A program made the position numbers and the translations under genes. 64,000 nt of DNA, from positions 1 to 64,000 of the forward strand of contig JASJCL010000037.1 of assembly GCA_030066015.1 (NCBI GenBank), in the 5' to 3' direction. Shown here piece after piece: positions 37,014 to 45,654 of this stretch. The DNA is from Desulfosarcinaceae bacterium (GTDB taxonomy: Bacteria > Desulfobacterota > Desulfobacteria > Desulfobacterales > Desulfosarcinaceae). The stretch's first letter is position 1, and the number at the start of each line of letters is the position of its first letter. The notes beneath the pieces are model-generated. The model searched no databases, was not told where the DNA came from, and saw only the letters and a list, made by a program, of their open reading frames with translations.

Positions 37014-37802
37014 TTATCGTTTGAGATTGTTGGCCACTTGCAGCATATCGTCGGCCGACTGGATCGCCTTGCTGTTGATTTCGTAGGCTCTCTGAGCCGT
37101 AATCATGTTGACCATCTCATCCACCACGCTCACATTGGACATCTCTAAATATCCCTGGGCAATGGTGCCGAAGCCGTCCTCTCCCGCGATGCCCGTGGCC
37201 ACATCTCCAGATGCACCCGTGGGCAAATAGAGATTGCGACCAATGCTCAGCAGGCCAGCCGGGTTGGTGAAGCGGGCCAGTTCCACCGTGCCCACCTCGG
37301 TGGGCTGGTCGTCTCCAGCCTGGAGTACCGAGATCGTGCCGTCGGTGCCGATGGAGATGGAGATGGTGTCGGTGGGAATGGAGATCTCAGGCTCCATGGG
37401 GAATCCGTCGGAAGTGACCAGACGTCCGTCTCCGTCGATCTTGAAGGAGCCGGCACGCGTGTAGGCGAGATCCCCGTTGGGCTGGGTTATCTGAAAAAAA
37501 CCATTGCCCTCAATCGCCATGTCCAGGACGTTCTGGGTGTGCTGAAAATCCCCCTGGGAGAAAATCTTCTGGGTGGCCACCGGCCGGGTGCCGTGGCCGA
37601 TCTGGATACCGGTCGGCACCTCTGTGTCAGCGGATGATGACATTCCGGGCGGCCGCATGCTCTCGTATAGCAGATCCTGGAAATCCGCCCGGCTGCGCTT
37701 GAAGCCAGCCGTGTTGACATTGGAGAGATTGTTGGCGATGACATCGATATTGATGGTCTGGGCCTGCATGCCGGAAGCGGCGGTCCATAAACTGCGAATC
37801 AT
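37014..37802 (-). CDS. flgG: flagellar distal rod protein FlgG
   Basis: FlgG, 262 residues, forms the distal rod. N-terminal [47 protein letters not shown] and C-terminal [44 protein letters not shown] match FlgG closely, including the FlgG-specific [10 protein letters not shown] segment. The length equals that of E. coli FlgG (260). It follows flgF by 74 bases. Confidence 0.97.
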   Translation of the reverse strand: MIRSLWTAASGMQAQTINIDVIANNLSNVNTAGFKRSRADFQDLLYESMRPPGMSSSADTEVPTGIQIGHGTRPVATQKIFSQGDFQHTQNVLDMAIEGNGFFQITQPNGDLAYTRAGSFKIDGDGRLVTSDGFPMEPEISIPTDTISISIGTDGTISVLQAGDDQPTEVGTVELARFTNPAGLLSIGRNLYLPTGASGDVATGIAGEDGFGTIAQGYLEMSNVSVVDEMVNMITAQRAYEINSKAIQSADDMLQVANNLKR

Positions 37803-37876
37803 TCGGCCTCCTTGCCCCGGTCGCCGGGGCGGGTAAAACCTGCACGCTGTGCAGGCAGGTTCGTAATGTCACCCAT

Positions 37877-38632
37877 TTAGGGAGATACTTTGCCCACCTC
37901 GTTCACTGCCTTGCCATCCGCCTGGTCCATGGCGGCAATCATTTTCTGATAGGTTTCAAATATCCGCGTCGTTTCGATCAGTTGGGTCATGGTCTGAACG
38001 GCATTGACGTTGGACAGTTCGATATACCCCTGGCTGAGGGTGGCATCTTCCGCCGGTAATGGCGGATTGTCAGGGTCATTGGCGATGAAGAGTGCGTTTC
38101 CGGTCTTTTCGAGCCGCTGAGGATCGGCAAAGGTCACCACTCTCAATTGGTCCACCACGTTTCCGTCGGCGGTGACATTGCCGGCCTCGTCAATGTTCAC
38201 CCGACCGTCCGTGACATTGATGGCACCGCCCTCCCCTTGAACGGCGAAGCCGTCGGGCGTTGTCAAGTTTCCGTCGGCATCGACAATAAAACTGCCTTTT
38301 CGCGTGTACTGCTCGCCGTCCGGCGTATCCACAACAAAGAACCCGGCACCAACGATGGCGACATCCAGCGCGTTGCCCGTTTGCTTGAGCGCACCGGCAC
38401 TGAAATCGATCGCGCTGTCAAAAGGGGGGGTGTGCGGGGAGAGTGATTGACGCATTAGGGGCGACGCGTCGACGGCGTCCGCTGCGGCGCCATCCTCTTC
38501 AGGCAGGCGGAAGATGGGTTTATCCGCCTTGTAGCCAGGGCTGTTGGCATTGGCCAGATTATTGGTCAGCAGATCCAACCGCATCTGCTGCAGAAGTGCG
38601 CCAGAGGCTGCCACATAGATGCCACCACTCAT
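37877..38632 (-). CDS. flgF: flagellar proximal rod protein FlgF
   Basis: FlgF, 251 residues, a rod subunit. GGIYVAASGALLQQMRLDLLTNNLANANSPGYKADKPIF at the N-terminus and GYIELSNVNAVQTMTQLIETTRIFETYQKMIAAMDQADGKAVNEVGKV at the C-terminus are the FlgF/FlgG family ends. The ending VNEVGKV is FlgF-like rather than FlgG-like. It is the first gene of the flgF-flgL block, with a sigma-54-like promoter 60-75 bases upstream. Confidence 0.95.
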   Translation of the reverse strand: MSGGIYVAASGALLQQMRLDLLTNNLANANSPGYKADKPIFRLPEEDGAAADAVDASPLMRQSLSPHTPPFDSAIDFSAGALKQTGNALDVAIVGAGFFVVDTPDGEQYTRKGSFIVDADGNLTTPDGFAVQGEGGAINVTDGRVNIDEAGNVTADGNVVDQLRVVTFADPQRLEKTGNALFIANDPDNPPLPAEDATLSQGYIELSNVNAVQTMTQLIETTRIFETYQKMIAAMDQADGKAVNEVGKVSP

Positions 38633-38873
38633 CGATTTTCCTTCCCGTGAGAGTAGATATTGCGATTCAGCGATTCATGCACACGAAGAGATACAAGTCT
38701 CGTACCAATAATCGGTCGTTCGGCATATATCCCGGCTCGCCATGCGGTTACTGTGGAAGAATTGGCGTGCAATGGCACCTGATCAACGGCGCTGGTGTCG
38801 GCAAGATCTGCCGCTTCAGGAAGGTTTTTCCGATTTGTAGCGATGTGGGATTATCGAGGCGTGCGATCGGGTG
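38633..38873. other. intergenic region before flgF
   Basis: 241 bases between flgF and the DUF2802-like gene upstream of it. It contains a sigma-54-like sequence at 38692-38707 and no gene. Confidence 0.5.
38692..38707 (-). promoter_or_regulatory. candidate sigma-54 promoter of flgF operon
   Basis: On the minus strand: TGGTAC-GAGAC-TTGTA. The -24 element is consensus-like (TGGYAC) and the spacing is exact, but the -12 reads TTGT instead of TTGC. It lies 60 bases upstream of the flgF start. Confidence 0.5.
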
Positions 38874-39491
38874 TCAGGCGGTTCTTTGGCTACCGCTCTT
38901 ATGATCCGGCATGCGCAAGTTGACGTAGAGGTCAACAGCGGACTCGGGCAGGTTCAGGCGGGCGGCCACTTCCGGTATGGACAATCCCTCGCGGATGCAC
39001 CCGGGAATTTGGGCATAGGGGTCGAATAAAGCGCTGGACACCGCAGTTCCGTCGAGAAGCGTATCGTCGGCGGTGCCGCTGGCCTGCCTGCCGGTAGGGT
39101 GTCCCTCTCCATTGGGGAGCTGCGCTCCCTGGGGAGCGTCGAGCGGCGGACCGGCAGGGCCATTTGGAAGTGAGGCCGCAGACGTCTCCGGTGGCAACGG
39201 GAGCTGCTGCGTCTCCAGCACCTGAAGCAACTGGACACGTTGCGCTTGGATAGCATCTACGAGAGCGTTGAAGGCCGTGTCGGTCTGCTGCAGGATCATC
39301 TCCAGAAGGACGCGCTGGTTGAAGTTTACGTCGGCGGTTTGGCGGGTTGACCGCGATCGCCGCCGGGAAAAGCGACGCCAGCAATAGACGAGCGACACCA
39401 ACAATAGGCAGGTACTGGGCAAGGCGACGCCTACCAAGAGCACCCACAGATCGATATTCACCTGCGTCATCATAGAGCCTGTCTGAAACAT
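38874..39491 (-). CDS. DUF2802-like membrane-anchored protein
   Basis: A 205-residue protein with one N-terminal transmembrane helix (about 15-38, LWVLLVGVALPSTCLLLVSLVY), a basic stop-transfer (RRFSRRRSRS), a helical segment (about 52-90), a proline/glycine-rich linker, and a C-terminal helix-turn-helix-like stretch IREGLSIPEVAARLNLPESAVDLYVNLRM. That ending resembles DUF2802 proteins encoded beside flagellar and chemotaxis genes in other proteobacteria. The function is unknown. It lies between a small basic protein and flgF. Two other ATG codons at residues 7-8 are possible starts. Confidence 0.6.
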   Translation of the reverse strand: MFQTGSMMTQVNIDLWVLLVGVALPSTCLLLVSLVYCWRRFSRRRSRSTRQTADVNFNQRVLLEMILQQTDTAFNALVDAIQAQRVQLLQVLETQQLPLPPETSAASLPNGPAGPPLDAPQGAQLPNGEGHPTGRQASGTADDTLLDGTAVSSALFDPYAQIPGCIREGLSIPEVAARLNLPESAVDLYVNLRMPDHKSGSQRTA

Positions 39492-39520
39492 GATCGCCCG
39501 AACCCTCTCCTCTCCCCTAT

Positions 39521-39784
39521 TCAGACATGGATATCCACACGCGGTCGTCGGTTCCCTGGTGGCGTCATAGGGTGCTTGCGGTTGGCGTCCTTCTCATCGG
39601 AATCCGATGCTGGCCGTTGGCTGTGCCGGCCCAAATCGAGAAGGGTGGTTTTTGAGGGTTTACGCGGGGTGTTCTCGCCCTCTGGTGAAGGGCGCTCCTT
39701 ACGACGTCGTCGCTGTCGCCGGCGCTCCCGGGATTGTCGCTGAGCAGCCGGCACGGCCACCACACTTTTGGTCCGTGTGATCAT
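39521..39784 (-). CDS. small basic protein of unknown function
   Basis: An 87-residue, very basic (Arg/Lys-rich), apparently disordered protein. It has an arginine cluster at about 18-30 and a C-terminal PGNRRPRVDIHV. I recognise no family. The start is well supported by GGAGGTGAACGACC immediately before the ATG at 39784. It sits between fliA and the DUF2802-like gene in the same orientation, so expression with the flagellar genes is likely. RNA or nucleic-acid contact is only a guess from the charge. Confidence 0.6.
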   Translation of the reverse strand: MITRTKSVVAVPAAQRQSRERRRQRRRRKERPSPEGENTPRKPSKTTLLDLGRHSQRPASDSDEKDANRKHPMTPPGNRRPRVDIHV

Positions 39785-39881
39785 GGTCGTTCACCTCCGT
39801 GGCGAGGAGGGCCGAACCGCATGAGGACCGGTTGCAATCCAATCGACCAACGCTGCATCGTCATCGTCCGCCGCCGGACCA

Positions 39882-40661
39882 TCAGTCGTCGATCAGCCCC
39901 TCTCTTCTGAGCTTCGCGCGCAGGTGGATAATGGCCTGGGAATGGATTTGAGAAACGCGCGACTCGGTGATTCCCAGCACCTTGCCAATCTCCTTCATCG
40001 TCAATTCATCCGTGTAATACATCGACACCACGAGACGCTCCTTCTCGGGCAGGGTTTCAATGGAGCGCGCGATGACCATCTTGATCTCCTTCATGGTGGT
40101 CATGCTGAGGGCGTCCTCGCGATTGCCGTTGATAAGACTGTCCAGGATGGCGTCCTTCTCCTCTCGGCCGGTGTAGCCGACTTCCTCAAAGCTGATGAAG
40201 GAGATACTGGACATCCGCTTGACCTGGTAATACTGCTCCAAGTCCATGTTCAGCTCTTTGGCGACCTCTTCATCGTCCACCTCGCGCCCCAACTTCTGCT
40301 CCAGTTTCATATAGGCCTTCTCGAGGTCTCTGATTTTACGGCGGGTGGTGCGCCCGAGAAAGTCACGGGAGCGCAGCTCGCTGAGAACAGCGCCCTTGAT
40401 GCGGAAAACGGCATAGGTGATGAACTTGTTGTCGCGGGTCGGATCGTAGCGTTCGATGGCCTGGATCAGACCGATGATGCCGACATTCACCAAATCATCC
40501 ACCTCCACCGTGGGCGGCAGGTGGACGGCGATGCGGTTGACGATGCGGTTGACATAGGGCAGATACTCGGTGATGATTTCGTTGCGCAGGAGGAAATCAT
40601 CTTTTTGCAGTGTCTGGATCTTCTTTTCCGTGACTGCCATGTTCTGCTGTCCAGTTCTCAC
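39882..40661 (-). CDS. fliA: flagellar sigma factor 28 (FliA)
   Basis: FliA, 259 residues, directs RNA polymerase to late flagellar promoters and is inhibited by FlgM, also encoded here. Region 2 is LPPTVEVDDLVNVGIIGLIQAIERYDPTRDNKFITYAVFRIKGA, with the sigma-28-type ending SELRSRDF. Region 3 has LEQKLGREVDDEEVAKEL. Region 4 ends with LTMKEIGKVLGITESRVSQIHSQAI. The GTG at 40661 is preceded by GGGAAGGA; an ATG at 40640 (MAVTEKK) is the alternative with a weaker site. It follows flhG by 121 bases. Confidence 0.96.
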   Translation of the reverse strand: MRTGQQNMAVTEKKIQTLQKDDFLLRNEIITEYLPYVNRIVNRIAVHLPPTVEVDDLVNVGIIGLIQAIERYDPTRDNKFITYAVFRIKGAVLSELRSRDFLGRTTRRKIRDLEKAYMKLEQKLGREVDDEEVAKELNMDLEQYYQVKRMSSISFISFEEVGYTGREEKDAILDSLINGNREDALSMTTMKEIKMVIARSIETLPEKERLVVSMYYTDELTMKEIGKVLGITESRVSQIHSQAIIHLRAKLRREGLIDD

Positions 40662-40782
40662 GAGCCGTCCTTCCCTTGAAGTTTCAGATGTCCCGGTTCT
40701 CCCGCAAGCAGTTCTCTGCTCGATACACCTGCAAGCCGATCATGCAATTTCGAGGCCTAACCCTCCTGACTATCCGGATAAA

Positions 40783-41694
40783 TCACTCTACAATCTGCTG
40801 AAGGATGTCCTTGCCGAAGAAGTAATCCCCGGTGACGGACAGCGTTGGCGGTAGCGACGCTTCCAGGCAACGCGCCAGTATGGCGAAATTGCGGCTGGCT
40901 TTTGAGATGGGGGCCAACTCGCTCACCATGGTCTGGCAGCGGACGCCTCTTTTGACGTTGTCATCCAGCAGGACCTTGCCGAGATACTCCATTTCAATGT
41001 CAAGAAATCGACTCGTCACCACGTTCAGTTGACGATAGGTCTCGTCGGCCTCGGCATCGCTCTTGGCCGCGTTGACGATCAGTTTGAAGTGGCGTTCATG
41101 ATATTTTATGGCGAGCACCTTCATGAGGGCATAGGCATCGGTGATGGCCGTGGGCTCGGGGGTCACGACGACGAGGATCTCCTGGGCGCTGGCCGCGAAG
41201 TAGAGGACGTTGGTGGAGATGCCGGCAGCGGTATCGATGAGGAACACGTCGTAGGCCTCGATCAGCTCATTGAGGTTTCGCAGGATGCGGAACTGCTGCC
41301 CATGGGATAAGCGCGTCAGTTCCTGCACCCCTGATGACGCCGGCAGGATATGAAGATTGCCGGGTCCTGTCACGATGATCTCGTCGAGCCGTTTTTCGCC
41401 GTTGAGGACATGGGCGAGATTGTACCGCGGCGCAATCCCCAGCAGCACGTCGAGGTTTCCCAATCCCAGATCGGCGTCGAAAATCAACACCCGCTGGCCT
41501 CTCTTCGTGAGGGCGTAACCAAGATTGGCGACGATATTGGTTTTGCCCACCCCACCCTTGCCGCTGGTGACCGCCAGCACGCGGGTCGCACGCTTGCCGT
41601 TGGTGCCCAGGACGCCCGCTGGCCGCACCGTGCGTTGTGCTTTGATATCGCTCAGATGGATGATGTTGCTGGTTGGTTCGTTGGTCTGAATCAA
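40783..41694 (-). CDS. flhG: FlhG (FleN/YlxH), MinD-type ATPase controlling flagellar number
   Basis: A 303-residue ParA/MinD ATPase that limits flagellar number and works with FlhF at the pole. The deviant Walker A is TSGKGGVGKTN (43-53), followed by LIFDADLGLGNLDVLLGIAPRYNLAHVL and DVFLIDTAAGIS. C-terminal ends with a short helix after SLPPTLSVTGDYFFGKDILQQIVE, plausible for membrane contact. The first 38 residues (MIQTNEPTSNIIHLSDIKAQRT...) show no recognisable DQAxxLR activator helix, which in other FlhG proteins stimulates the FlhF GTPase. It lies 18 bases downstream of flhF. Confidence 0.94.
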   Translation of the reverse strand: MIQTNEPTSNIIHLSDIKAQRTVRPAGVLGTNGKRATRVLAVTSGKGGVGKTNIVANLGYALTKRGQRVLIFDADLGLGNLDVLLGIAPRYNLAHVLNGEKRLDEIIVTGPGNLHILPASSGVQELTRLSHGQQFRILRNLNELIEAYDVFLIDTAAGISTNVLYFAASAQEILVVVTPEPTAITDAYALMKVLAIKYHERHFKLIVNAAKSDAEADETYRQLNVVTSRFLDIEMEYLGKVLLDDNVKRGVRCQTMVSELAPISKASRNFAILARCLEASLPPTLSVTGDYFFGKDILQQIVE

Positions 41695-41712
41695 GTTCGC
41701 TCTCCTCAGTGA

Positions 41713-43197
41713 TCAGCTGGCAACCGCTTTAAGGCGGAAGGTTTCGAAGGCCGGTCGTCTGGATAGACGCATGGCACAGCACATCCGGCAAGGCTTGAAA
41801 TTCTGGGACTTGGCTTCGCCCATATTTTTAAACACCAGGATATTCTCCGGGTTGATCCGCTTGGCGGCTTTGCAGTCCGGTTGATGAAAAATATCGGAAT
41901 TGCGATTGGCCACAAAATAGTCCTGCTGAGCCGCCAAAACGGGCGAATTCCCGCTCTTGGGGGGCGCGATGGCGGCGGCAGTGCCGCTGTCACCGGTGGC
42001 GGAATCCGTACTGGCGCCATGGGGGGTAAAGAGCTCAATGACAGATGCCGCCGTAGCGGTTTTTAGGCCGTCCGGCACTTTGGGGCCATCGGTCAAGTAG
42101 GCGAGCGGGGTCTGGTTGGTGGTCATCAAATTCAAGAGATTTCCATATACTGCGGTTTCGTCCAGTTTGGTGAAGATGAGGCGGTTGTACCCCACACGAT
42201 TGAACTGCTCGGCAAGGAGATGCAGGTCGCGGTCTTTGGTTGTGGCGCTTAAGAGCAGATGGGTCTCGTTGGGGTGCAGGGGCGTCAACATTTGCGACAG
42301 TTTTTTGAGATCCTGGGTGCAGTTGACGCTGACACCGGGGGTATCTACGAGGATGATGTCGCATGACTTCATCTCGGCCAGTGCCGCTTTGAGCTCCGAT
42401 TTCGCTTTGATGACCACCAAGGGCAGTTTCATCACCTGGGCCAGCACTTCCAGCTGCGCTGTACCGCCGATCCGCTGATGATCCAGGCTGATCAAGCCGA
42501 CCCGGGCCCCCTCTTTCGCGCTGAAACGCGCCGCCAGCTTGGCGGCTGTGGTGGACTTGCCCACGCCGGTGGGCCCCACCAGAGCGATCACCCACGGCCC
42601 CCCCTTTTTGGATCGGTCTGCGCGGGCAAAGTGCAATTGGTCATTGAGCAGGCGCTGGAAACGCCTGTTCAAATCTATGTCCACCGCCTCCCCGCGCACC
42701 TCAAGATCGCGGGTGACCCGGTGAACCATCTGGGTGGCCAGATCGTCGCTGACATCCTGGGCCAGCAGCGCGCGCTTGAACGCCGCCAGTTCAGCACCCG
42801 GGGAGGGTGTTCGTGCGCTGCTGGCAGGCGCCGCTGCTGCCGGAAGCGGGGTCGTCACCGTGGGCGCCGCCGTCGGCATCGCTGTCTGGTCAGCGGTTGC
42901 AGACGGATCGGGTTTCTGGGTTGGGTTGACCGGCAGCTCCCTTCCGAGGAGATTGGCCGGATCGGGTGCAGCGGCGGGGAGGACAGCTTTGAACCTTGGC
43001 GCGGCGCTGCTATCGGCGGTGGGGAGTGGGTCGGAGGCCGCCGTAATCTCAACACCCTTGCGTCTGTGGGTGCCGAAGATACCGCCGGGCTGTTTGAGGG
43101 TTTTGGCCGACAAGATAACAGCCTGCTCGCCAAACTCCTTCTTGACCTTGCGGAGGGCGGCGGCCATGTCCCTGGCTTCAAATTTCTTGATCTGCAT
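41713..43197 (-). CDS. flhF: FlhF, SRP-type GTPase, with an extra C-terminal Cys/His module
   Basis: A 494-residue GTPase that places flagella at the pole. N-terminal B domain MQIKKFEARDMAAALRKVKKEFGEQAVILSAKTL, then a Pro/Ala/Thr-rich linker (about 55-135). The NG GTPase core spans about 136-392: P-loop GPTGVGKST (208-216), LISLDHQRIGGTAQL, DTPG (285-288), TKLDET (343-348). The protein then continues for about 100 residues. Residues 426-474 (YFVANRNSDIFHQPDC...KPCRMCC) resemble an Ada-like metal-binding module with His438, Cys442, Cys470 and Cys473. Ordinary FlhF ends after the G domain. The start overlaps the flhA stop by 20 bases. Confidence 0.94.
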   Translation of the reverse strand: MQIKKFEARDMAAALRKVKKEFGEQAVILSAKTLKQPGGIFGTHRRKGVEITAASDPLPTADSSAAPRFKAVLPAAAPDPANLLGRELPVNPTQKPDPSATADQTAMPTAAPTVTTPLPAAAAPASSARTPSPGAELAAFKRALLAQDVSDDLATQMVHRVTRDLEVRGEAVDIDLNRRFQRLLNDQLHFARADRSKKGGPWVIALVGPTGVGKSTTAAKLAARFSAKEGARVGLISLDHQRIGGTAQLEVLAQVMKLPLVVIKAKSELKAALAEMKSCDIILVDTPGVSVNCTQDLKKLSQMLTPLHPNETHLLLSATTKDRDLHLLAEQFNRVGYNRLIFTKLDETAVYGNLLNLMTTNQTPLAYLTDGPKVPDGLKTATAASVIELFTPHGASTDSATGDSGTAAAIAPPKSGNSPVLAAQQDYFVANRNSDIFHQPDCKAAKRINPENILVFKNMGEAKSQNFKPCRMCCAMRLSRRPAFETFRLKAVAS

Positions 43198-45292
43198 GGT
43201 TCAGCTCCACTGTGGCAAGGGATTGAATCTTAACGGTGGGCAATATTTCATCGTAGGCCAACACCACCAAATTGGGGATGAAGCGATCGGCCATCTTCTT
43301 GAAGTGACTGCGCAATTGTGTGGCACAGAGAACGACGGGTTGGAGGTTTAGCTGGGCGAATCGTTCCAGCCGTTGGGCGATCTCCTGCATGACGGCCTGC
43401 GCCTCCAGGGGATCCATGGCCAGGAAGGCCCCTTGGTCGGTCTGTTGAATCGACTCGACCATGCGCTTTTCCAGAGCCGGATCCATGGTAAGCACGTACA
43501 GCTCATTGTTGTCGGTGCGATAGATGCCCGTAATGGTGCGGGCCAACGCCTGGCGCGCGTACTCCGAGAGCAGATCGAGATGTTTAACGCTGGGAGCCCA
43601 GTCGGCCAGGGCTTCGACAATGGTAAGCAGGTCACGCACGGGAACCTGCTCCGCCAGAAGTCCCTGGAGCACCTTGACCACGCCGCCGAGGGTCATGAGG
43701 TTGGGCACCAGCTCCTCCACCGCCTTGGGATGGGAGCTCTTGAGGGCTTCCAGCAGCTGGTGCACCTCCTGGCGACCGATCAGCTCATGGGCCTGGCGGC
43801 GAATGACATCGGAGAGGTGGGTCGTCATCACGGTGGGGACATCCACCACCGTGTACCCCCTTGCCATGGCGTTCTCTTTCCGGTCATTTTTGATCCAGAA
43901 TGCCGGCAGACCATAAGTGGGTTCGGTGGTGCTGACCCCTTCGACCTTGCCCTGAGCGTTGCCCGGATTCATGGCGAGATGGTAGTTGACCATCATTTCA
44001 GCGCGGGCGATCTCGATCCCTTTGAGGCGGATCAGATACTCTCCCGGTTTCAGCTGCATATTGTCTTGAATGTGGATGGAGGGCACCACGATGCCGACCT
44101 CTTGGGCGATCTGATGCCGGATGGACTTTATCCGATCGAGCAACTCGCCGCCCTGCTGTACGTCCACCAGGGGAATCAGCGCATACCCCACCTCAAGGCC
44201 GAGGATGTCCACGGGCGGCAGGGGTGCCTGGAGGTCGAGGGGCTTCTCGTCGGTCTCTTCGGGAAGCTCCTGCTCCGCAGTTTCAGAGAGGCTGCGAGCG
44301 TGTTCGCTTCGGTAAACCAGAAAGGCGATGAGTCCGGTGCCGATCGCCAGGACGAAGAAGGGCCCGGTGGGCAGACCGGGAATTAGCCCCAGACCCAGCA
44401 AGATGGCGGCCGCCAGACCAATGGCGCGCGGCTGTACCAGCAACTGTGAGCTGATCTCACTGCCCAGGTTGCTGTCAGAACCCGCCCGGCTGACGATGAT
44501 ACCGGCGGCGGTGGAGATGATCAGGGCGGGAATCTGGCTCACCAGACCATCCCCCACCGTTAGCAGGGTGTAGGTGCGGGCGGCGTCGCCGAAACCCATC
44601 TGGTTTTGAAAGACGCCGATGGCGAAACCAGCGATGATGTTGATCAAGGTGATGATGATGCCGGCAATGGCATCCCCGCGAACGAATTTGTTGGCACCGT
44701 CCATGGCGCCGTAGTACTCTGCTTCTTTGGAGATCAGTTCCCGTCGCTCGCGGGCCTCCTGCTCGTCGATCAATCCGGCGTTGAGATCGGCGTCGATACT
44801 CATCTGTTTGCCGGGCATGGCATCCAGAGTGAAGCGCGCCGCCACCTCGGCGATGCGACCGGCGCCCTTGGTAATGACCATGAAATTGATCACCACCAAA
44901 ATGATGAAAACGATCAGCCCCACCAAGTAGTTGCCCCCAACCACAAAGTCCCCGAAAGCCCCAATCACCTTCCCCGCCGCACCGGCCCCCTCCTGACCTC
45001 TGAGCAGAATGATGCGGGTCGAGGCCACGTTGAGGGACAGTCGAAACAGGGTTGTCAGCAGCAGAATGGTCGGAAAGGCCGACAACTCAAGGGGCTTGAG
45101 CACATACATCCCCATGAGCAGGATCAATAGCGAGAAGGTGATGTTGAAGGAGAGCAGGAGATCGAGAAAAAGCGGCGGAATGGGGATGATCATCACCATT
45201 AGAATCCCCATGGCGCCGATGCCCATGAAGAGATCCGAATGGCGGGACAGCATCCCCAGGTGACCCGCTGGTTGATTGGCGGCAAGCTCCAT
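43178..45292 (-). CDS. flhA: flagellar export apparatus protein FlhA
   Basis: FlhA, 704 residues, the export gate that recruits substrates and uses the proton gradient. Eight N-terminal transmembrane helices (about 22-330) include the FHIPEP signature region VITKGAGRIAEVAARFTLDAMPGKQMSIDADLNAGLIDEQEARERRE. The C-terminal cytoplasmic domain (about 360-704) has VDVPTVMTTHLSDVIRRQAHELIGRQEV and PNLVVLAYDEI, typical. The length matches the family (about 690-700). The ATG at 45292 starts MELAANQP. An unusual 328-base gap separates it from flhB. Confidence 0.97.
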   Translation of the reverse strand: MELAANQPAGHLGMLSRHSDLFMGIGAMGILMVMIIPIPPLFLDLLLSFNITFSLLILLMGMYVLKPLELSAFPTILLLTTLFRLSLNVASTRIILLRGQEGAGAAGKVIGAFGDFVVGGNYLVGLIVFIILVVINFMVITKGAGRIAEVAARFTLDAMPGKQMSIDADLNAGLIDEQEARERRELISKEAEYYGAMDGANKFVRGDAIAGIIITLINIIAGFAIGVFQNQMGFGDAARTYTLLTVGDGLVSQIPALIISTAAGIIVSRAGSDSNLGSEISSQLLVQPRAIGLAAAILLGLGLIPGLPTGPFFVLAIGTGLIAFLVYRSEHARSLSETAEQELPEETDEKPLDLQAPLPPVDILGLEVGYALIPLVDVQQGGELLDRIKSIRHQIAQEVGIVVPSIHIQDNMQLKPGEYLIRLKGIEIARAEMMVNYHLAMNPGNAQGKVEGVSTTEPTYGLPAFWIKNDRKENAMARGYTVVDVPTVMTTHLSDVIRRQAHELIGRQEVHQLLEALKSSHPKAVEELVPNLMTLGGVVKVLQGLLAEQVPVRDLLTIVEALADWAPSVKHLDLLSEYARQALARTITGIYRTDNNELYVLTMDPALEKRMVESIQQTDQGAFLAMDPLEAQAVMQEIAQRLERFAQLNLQPVVLCATQLRSHFKKMADRFIPNLVVLAYDEILPTVKIQSLATVELNHADQEI

Positions 45293-45620
45293 ATGTAGAC
45301 GCTATCCTTAATGAGTTGGGTGTACTGGCCTGAGATCTTAGCAATAGGCATGCCGCCATCAAGTGTTCCGCGGGAGAGGGCTTGCGGATCACATGAATAC
45401 AAGCTAACCAGTTAATATTTTTTGTTTATTTTGAATCTCCGTCCGGCGGTGACAAGGGAGTTAAAGGAGGGTTCATGGCGTGCTGCGCCCGCTATCCTGA
45501 CAGCTGGGGTCAAGGGCTTGCCGGAGAGCTGCAAGGGCCGCCATCGCGGTCGGAGCAGATGGCCGCCCACACGGCGTCAATTTTCCGCCGGATGGGTTTG
45601 ACCGCCGCCAGCGATGGTGA
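45293..45620. other. 328-base gap inside the export-gene block (flhB / flhA)
   Basis: Neighbouring genes overlap or lie within about 15 bases of each other, so this gap stands out. It has an AT-rich patch (45409-45434) that could contain an flhA promoter on the minus strand, and on the plus strand a strong ribosome-binding site followed by a 59-codon open frame. No sigma-54 or sigma-28 consensus was found. Confidence 0.5.
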
Positions 45621-45654
45621 TCAAGGTGCGTGCACCAAGCCCTTGAGACGATAG
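45475..45654 (+). CDS. possible 59-residue antisense small protein
   Basis: An ATG at 45475 follows TTAAAGGAGGG, the strongest ribosome-binding sequence in this stretch. The open frame encodes 59 residues (MACCARYPDSWGQGLAGELQ...) and ends at TAG 45652-45654, overlapping the 3' end of flhB on the other strand by 34 bases. Four cysteines occur, none in a known motif. No homology is recognised. It may be chance. Confidence 0.22.
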   Translation: MACCARYPDSWGQGLAGELQGPPSRSEQMAAHTASIFRRMGLTAASDGDQGACTKPLRR

